Made by a program: the position numbers and the translations under genes. A model generated the notes under the pieces. The model did not search any database. It had not been told where the DNA came from and was given only the letters and a program-made list of their open reading frames with translations. From Spirochaeta sp. (GTDB lineage: Bacteria > Spirochaetota > Spirochaetia > Sphaerochaetales > Sphaerochaetaceae): a DNA stretch of 8,827 nucleotides. The first letter of the stretch is position 1, and the number at the start of each line of letters is the position of its first letter. Shown one piece after another: positions 4,970 through 8,827 of this stretch. Location of the stretch: positions 1 to 8,827 of the forward strand of contig JAIMZO010000049.1 of assembly GCA_020054965.1 (NCBI GenBank), in the 5' to 3' direction.

Positions 4970-6811
4970 ATGCAATACAAAAGCATTCGTGCACGTTTGG
5001 CATTGACTACCTTTCTGGTTCTGGTGTGCTCCCTCATTGGCAGTATGTGGATTGCAAACCGCTCGTTTGCCACTACCATCAGGGAAACAACCTATGCAGA
5101 GCTCTCTGCAAAGGCAGAGTATCTGGCAACCCTCTCCAAGAACTCATCAGAACCATGGATGACGGAACATTTTGACTCGTATGCGGCTTCCACTGCAACC
5201 AGGATTACCATCATCAACAGGGAAGGCGTTGTTCTCTTTGACTCTGACTACGCAGCAGAGACGATGAACAACCACCTCTATCGCGAGGAAGTACAAGCAG
5301 CGTTGAGGAATGGGAGTGCTTCCAGTGAACGGCGGAGCAGCACCCAGAATCTTCCCGTCCTCTACTGGGCAGTAGCATTGGAAGACCATCCCACCATTGC
5401 CATACTGAGAGTCTCCAAGACGCTCAGTCAACTCTCCGGGTATCAGAAAACCTATCAGACTCTTTTCTTCCGAGGTATTGGTGTGCTGGTGCTCTTTTTC
5501 CTGCTCCTCACCTTCTTCGTCATCTCCATGATCACCCGCCCACTAGACCAGTTGAAGGAACTTGCTCGTAAATATGCAACAGGCGACCTCCAAGCACGAC
5601 TGCATCTCTCTTCCCCCCAGGAACTCGCTGAACTCTCCCATACCATGGAAGAGATGGCCCAAGAGATCGAGGAAAAGATTTCTCAGGTTGAGTTCAGTAA
5701 GAACCAAGTGGAGGCCATTCTCAACAGCCTTAGTGAAGGGATTCTCCTCCTTGACCGAAACCTGAACATCAAGGTAGCAAACAGGGAGGCACAATTACTC
5801 TTCACTGACCAGAGGGGCTCCGTCCTCGACAAGAATCTTTCCCAGCTTATCAGTTCCAATGAGGTACGTACTCTCTGCAACGCCACACTACGGGATGGAG
5901 AGGAGAGGGAACTCACCATTGAGCAATATGGCCACCTTTTTGGGCAGACTGCACGAATTGCAGGAAAACAACAGGTGCGGGAATTGAGGATGCTCACCTG
6001 TGCTGTCCGATCATCCGAAGGAATCATCAACTCAGTGGTACTCTCCATAAATGACATGACAGAGTTGAAACGCCTTGAGCAAATCCGAAAGGATTTTGTA
6101 GCTAATGTAAGTCATGAACTCAAAACCCCCATTACCTCAATTGCAGGATTTGCGGAAGCACTCACAGAGACACAGAAGCCAGAGGAGATCATCCACTTCT
6201 CAAAAATCATCAGCAGGCAAGCCAACCGAATGCGACAACTTGTTGAGGATTTGTTGTTGCTCAGCAGTCTGGAGCAAGAACAGCATAATGCTTCCATGAG
6301 CTGGACCACCCTGGAGCAAATCATAGGGGAAACGGAAGAAGCTTGTTCCTATCGGTTCGAGGAACGCGGCAGCAGCCTGCACATTGTCTCAGACAATCCA
6401 GATAATCTCCTGCTCTATGTCAATGAAAATCTGATCGCCCAGGCGTTGACCAACTTGGTGATCAATGCATTGAACTACTCTGAACCAGGGTCAAAGGTCC
6501 ATCTCTCGGCAAGAGTACGTGAGGACCAGATTATCTTCAGCGTCAAGGACCATGGTATTGGTATACCCAAGGATGTCCAGGATAGGATTTTCGAGCGGTT
6601 CTACCGGGTTGATGCAGCGAGAAGCAGGAGCCAGGGAGGAACCGGTCTTGGTCTCTCCATAGTAAAACATATCGTGAATGTCCACGGGGGAAAACTCTCG
6701 CTTGAGAGTGAACTGAAAAAAGGAAGCACCTTCACCATCACACTCCCGAGGATGGGTGGGAACCTGAAGGACCTGCAGAAACGAAGTGAAGAACTCTACA
6801 AAAACCACTAA
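4970..6811 (+). CDS. phoR: PhoR-like membrane sensor histidine kinase
   Basis: This 613-residue two-component kinase is predicted to sit in the inner membrane and, by context, to sense phosphate status with the adjacent Pst/PhoU system. Order of parts: transmembrane helix at about 9-30; extracytoplasmic sensor domain at about 31-165; second helix at about 168-188; HAMP linker at about 190-240; PAS domain at about 245-365 (ILNSLSEGILLLDRNLNI near its start); HisKA with the phosphorylated His382 in NVSHELKTPI; and the ATP-binding domain with N-box NLVINALNYS (495-504), DHGIGIP (527-533), RIFERFYR (539-546) and GGTGLGLS (556-563). All catalytic motifs are intact. The start is the ATG with GAGGA (4960-4964) five bases upstream; a GTG at 4958 would add four residues but lacks a comparable site. 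It converges on phoU. A response regulator is not adjacent, so the name phoR rests on architecture plus the pst/phoU neighbourhood. Confidence 0.82.
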   Translation: MQYKSIRARLALTTFLVLVCSLIGSMWIANRSFATTIRETTYAELSAKAEYLATLSKNSSEPWMTEHFDSYAASTATRITIINREGVVLFDSDYAAETMNNHLYREEVQAALRNGSASSERRSSTQNLPVLYWAVALEDHPTIAILRVSKTLSQLSGYQKTYQTLFFRGIGVLVLFFLLLTFFVISMITRPLDQLKELARKYATGDLQARLHLSSPQELAELSHTMEEMAQEIEEKISQVEFSKNQVEAILNSLSEGILLLDRNLNIKVANREAQLLFTDQRGSVLDKNLSQLISSNEVRTLCNATLRDGEERELTIEQYGHLFGQTARIAGKQQVRELRMLTCAVRSSEGIINSVVLSINDMTELKRLEQIRKDFVANVSHELKTPITSIAGFAEALTETQKPEEIIHFSKIISRQANRMRQLVEDLLLLSSLEQEQHNASMSWTTLEQIIGETEEACSYRFEERGSSLHIVSDNPDNLLLYVNENLIAQALTNLVINALNYSEPGSKVHLSARVREDQIIFSVKDHGIGIPKDVQDRIFERFYRVDAARSRSQGGTGLGLSIVKHIVNVHGGKLSLESELKKGSTFTITLPRMGGNLKDLQKRSEELYKNH

Positions 6812-6813
6812 GG

Positions 6814-6839
6814 AACATCCCCCCCTTGGGGAGGATGTT
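6814..6839. terminator. hairpin between convergent phoR and phoU
   Basis: AACATCC at 6814-6820 pairs with GGATGTT at 6833-6839, with additional C/G pairing inside (6822-6825 with 6828-6831) around a single C-A mismatch. It begins three bases after the phoR stop and lies 28 bases from the phoU stop. No strong T-run follows on the plus strand; on the minus strand a weak T-rich stretch follows several bases later. Its position between convergent genes suggests a shared transcription end. Confidence 0.5.
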
Positions 6840-6866
6840 GCATCGTGATCCAACTTCTGGGGTTTC

Positions 6867-7544
6867 CTATTCTGTCTTTTTCGGTCCATTGAGCTTCGGT
6901 CGTTGCCCCTTGTCCATGTAGACAATCCAGCGGCATATGGTCGTCACATGGTCCCCATATCGTTCCATCTCCTTCGTCAGATAGAAGAGATTGAGAACAC
7001 GTTCCATCTCTCTCTCTGTCTCTGGCCGGAGAGCAAACAGATCGGCATTCAAGGCATCCCGCTCTGCATCCATCTTGTCGTCAAGGGCTGCAACCTCGAT
7101 GGCCTTCTCTGCCTTCACATCAATGAAGGCTTCAACAACCTTACGGGTCATCGTAGCACCGAGCAGTGCCATTTCACTGATACGCTCTACGAACGGGATG
7201 AACATTGCCTCCTCTTCACTACTTGCCATCTTGGCCATATGAGCGGCATGGTCACCCATGCGCTCCAAGCTGGATACAATCTTTATCCCTGCAATGATAT
7301 GGCGCATATAGTGGCCATAAGGGGTCTCGCTTACCAGGAGTCGCACCGCATCGTTCTCCACCATCTCCTGCAGCTGGTCGATGAACCAGTCGTTGGCAAT
7401 GACTTTCTTGGCCAACTCCACATCGTGGTTTCTGAACGAATATTGTGCCTGGTAGATTGCTTCCTCCACCCGATTCACCATTTGAATGAGCATTTCTTGG
7501 AAGAATTGCATCTTCTCATCAAGCTTACTGATAGTTTGGTCCAT
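6867..7544 (-). CDS. phoU: PhoU phosphate signalling regulator
   Basis: This 225-residue, all-helical cytoplasmic protein is a standard-length PhoU. PhoU couples the transport state of the Pst system to the PhoR kinase, keeping the Pho response off when phosphate is plentiful. It has the two tandem three-helix repeats of the family, each carrying the metal-binding signature: SLERMGDHA (92-100) and EMERYGDHV (192-200), 100 residues apart. AGGAGG (complement of 7550-7555) lies five bases before the ATG, and the pstB stop is only 15 bp upstream, so it is the last gene of the pst transcript. The C-terminus ends in a lysine-rich tail (GPKKTE). It converges on phoR, which presumably encodes its signalling partner; the hairpin at 6814-6839 separates them. 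Identification is secure. Confidence 0.95.
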   Translation of the reverse strand: MDQTISKLDEKMQFFQEMLIQMVNRVEEAIYQAQYSFRNHDVELAKKVIANDWFIDQLQEMVENDAVRLLVSETPYGHYMRHIIAGIKIVSSLERMGDHAAHMAKMASSEEEAMFIPFVERISEMALLGATMTRKVVEAFIDVKAEKAIEVAALDDKMDAERDALNADLFALRPETEREMERVLNLFYLTKEMERYGDHVTTICRWIVYMDKGQRPKLNGPKKTE

Positions 7545-7559
7545 GATTTCCTCCTCGGA

Positions 7560-8390
7560 TCAACCGAATTTTCCAGAGATGTACTCTTCCGTCTTTTTGT
7601 GTGCCGGGTTAAGGAACAGCTGCTCGGTGGGAGCATACTCCTCCAGATACCCTGTCCGATTCTCATCAACCATGAAGAATGCGGTATTGTCTGAAACACG
7701 GGATGCCTGACCCATGTTATGGGTGACAATGACAATTGTATAATACTTCTTCAATTCGAGGATCAATTCCTCGATGCGGCCTGTTGCAATGGGATCGAGC
7801 GCTGAGGCCGGTTCATCCATCAGTATCACCTCCGGCTGTACGGCCAGGGTCCTTGCAATGCAAAGACGCTGCTGCTGTCCTCCACTGAGGCGAAGGGCAT
7901 TTTGCTTAAGCTTATCCTTGACCTCATCCCAGAGAGCCGCCTTCTGCAGGCTCGTCTCCACCAGTTCGTCATAATTCCCTCTGAATCCATTGATTTTTGC
8001 ACCCCAGGTTATATTCTCATAAATTGATTTTGGGAATGGATTGGGTTTCTGGAACACCATGCCGATGCTTCTTCTGATCAGAACCGGGTCAATATCCTTC
8101 GCGTAGAGATCATGGCCATGGAACAGTACCTTGCCATCGATCGTTGCCCCCCTGATCATGTCATTCATCCTGTTGATGCTTCTCAGTACCGTACTCTTCC
8201 CACATCCTGAAGGTCCAATGAATGCAGTAACCTGTTTCTCATAGATGGGAAGGGATGTATCCTTGACTGCATGGAAATTGCCGTAATGGATATTCACATC
8301 CTCCAGGGTTATGATTTCCTGTTTTATATCCGGTTTGGGTTTTCCAAGGAACTCAAAACTTTCTGCTTCTGTTGCTTGCATTACTTTCAT
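7560..8390 (-). CDS. pstB: PstB, phosphate ABC transporter ATP-binding protein
   Basis: This 276-residue ATPase powers phosphate import through the PstA/PstC channel on the cytoplasmic face of the inner membrane. It shows Walker [10 protein letters not shown] (59-67), a Q-loop in [11 protein letters not shown], the PstB-typical [10 protein letters not shown] region, the ABC signature [16 protein letters not shown], Walker B VILMDEP, D-loop SALD and switch histidine VTHN. The chosen ATG (8388-8390) overlaps the pstA stop as ATGA and has AGAGGA (complement of 8398-8403) seven bases upstream. The same frame stays open upstream to 8528, but that stretch is out-of-frame pstA coding sequence with no PstB similarity. 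A roughly 24-residue N-terminal lead precedes the ABC core. It is the middle gene of pstA-pstB-phoU. Confidence 0.96.
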   Translation of the reverse strand: MKVMQATEAESFEFLGKPKPDIKQEIITLEDVNIHYGNFHAVKDTSLPIYEKQVTAFIGPSGCGKSTVLRSINRMNDMIRGATIDGKVLFHGHDLYAKDIDPVLIRRSIGMVFQKPNPFPKSIYENITWGAKINGFRGNYDELVETSLQKAALWDEVKDKLKQNALRLSGGQQQRLCIARTLAVQPEVILMDEPASALDPIATGRIEELILELKKYYTIVIVTHNMGQASRVSDNTAFFMVDENRTGYLEEYAPTEQLFLNPAHKKTEEYISGKFG

Positions 8391-8827
8391 GCTGCCATCC
8401 TCTTTTTCTTGGCGAGTTTGTCTCTGAGATAGATTGCCCCACTGTTCAATACAAGCAGAAGTACCAACAAGACAATGATGGCTGCTGCTGCAATATTGCG
8501 GTATGAACCCTGGGGACGAGCCGACCACTGGTAAATCTGAATCGGCAAGGTCGTGAATTTCGAGAAGATACTGGAAGGGTCAACGCTGATGAACGTCGAG
8601 GCACCGATTACCACCAGCGGCGCAGTCTCTCCCAAAGCCCTGGAGAGAGCGAGAATCGTTCCGGTCAAAATCCTGTCAAAACTGACGGGAAGCACCTGGC
8701 TCCAGATGGTCTGCCACTTTGTAGCTCCCACTCCATAGCTGCTCATCCTCAGTGAATCGGGTACACCCTTGAGTGCTTCCTGGGTGTTGATGATAATAAT
8801 CGGGAGTACCAACAATCCCAAGGTTAG
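8387..8827 (-). CDS. pstA: PstA, phosphate ABC transporter permease (C-terminal part)
   Basis: The last 146 residues of a phosphate permease subunit are present; the frame stays open to the window edge ([13 protein letters not shown]), so the N-terminal half lies outside. PstA pairs with PstC to form the inner-membrane phosphate channel. Visible features are the EAA-type coupling loop that docks on PstB ([10 protein letters not shown] then [12 protein letters not shown]), the hydrophobic segment with [17 protein letters not shown], the WSARPQ region, and a final transmembrane helix ([22 protein letters not shown]) followed by a basic cytoplasmic tail rich in K and R. Its stop overlaps the pstB start by four bases. 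pstC and a phosphate-binding protein gene would be expected beyond the edge, but this cannot be seen here. Confidence 0.93.
   Translation of the reverse strand, partial: LTLGLLVLPIIIINTQEALKGVPDSLRMSSYGVGATKWQTIWSQVLPVSFDRILTGTILALSRALGETAPLVVIGASTFISVDPSSIFSKFTTLPIQIYQWSARPQGSYRNIAAAAIIVLLVLLLVLNSGAIYLRDKLAKKKRMAA

Noticed and set aside
6903..7694. 263-codon open frame on the plus strand across phoU and the end of pstB
   Set aside because: It is antisense to two securely identified genes, and its His/Leu/Ile-rich translation is what antisense reading of helical protein genes gives.
8391..8528. 46-residue N-terminal extension of PstB
   Set aside because: It is the pstA coding region read out of frame; the ATG at 8390 has a good ribosome site and the typical ATGA overlap with pstA.
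1..8827. tRNA or rRNA genes, CRISPR arrays, insertion sequences, att sites
   Set aside because: No cloverleaf-like segments, spaced direct repeats, transposase-like frames or terminal inverted repeats were seen; nearly all bases are explained by the listed genes.

Overview
The window is about 8.8 kb of bacterial DNA of roughly balanced base composition, tightly packed, with no gene-free stretch longer than about 140 bases. The gene set and protein style fit a free-living spirochaete of the Sphaerochaeta type: Clostridium-like selenium/molybdenum accessory proteins, a FemAB-type peptidoglycan-bridge enzyme, and a PhoR-like kinase with a large extracytoplasmic domain beside pst/phoU genes. This assignment is an inference from gene content and overall feel; the window has no rRNA or other phylogenetic marker.

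Region 1 (1-3771) is a maturation module for molybdenum hydroxylases of the selenium-dependent type. It starts with a short N-terminal fragment of an unidentified gene leaving the window on the minus strand. Divergently on the plus strand come yqeC (P-loop protein) and, overlapping it by ATGA, a 600-residue fusion of an XdhC-type protein to YqeB. A strong hairpin terminator follows, then a second XdhC-family gene whose two domains are in reversed order. The two XdhC-like proteins are not equivalent: the fusion has lost the CGG motif of the small XdhC domain, while the permuted one keeps it. No catalytic hydroxylase subunit, selD or Moco synthesis gene lies in the window, so the substrate enzyme must be encoded elsewhere, possibly just upstream.

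Region 2 (3759-4829, minus strand) is a FemAB/FemX-like aminoacyltransferase expected to add an amino acid to the peptidoglycan stem peptide. It converges on the permuted xdhC and overlaps its 3' end by 13 bp.

Region 3 (4970-8827) is a phosphate-sensing and uptake module. A PhoR-like membrane histidine kinase on the plus strand converges on the tail of a pst operon on the minus strand (pstA, pstB, phoU; pstA is cut by the window edge). pstA and pstB overlap by ATGA and phoU follows pstB after 15 bp, so these are one transcript. A hairpin lies between the convergent phoR and phoU ends. PstA/PstB form the inner-membrane permease and ATPase of phosphate import, PhoU links transporter state to the kinase, and the PhoB-type regulator that the kinase should phosphorylate is not in the window.
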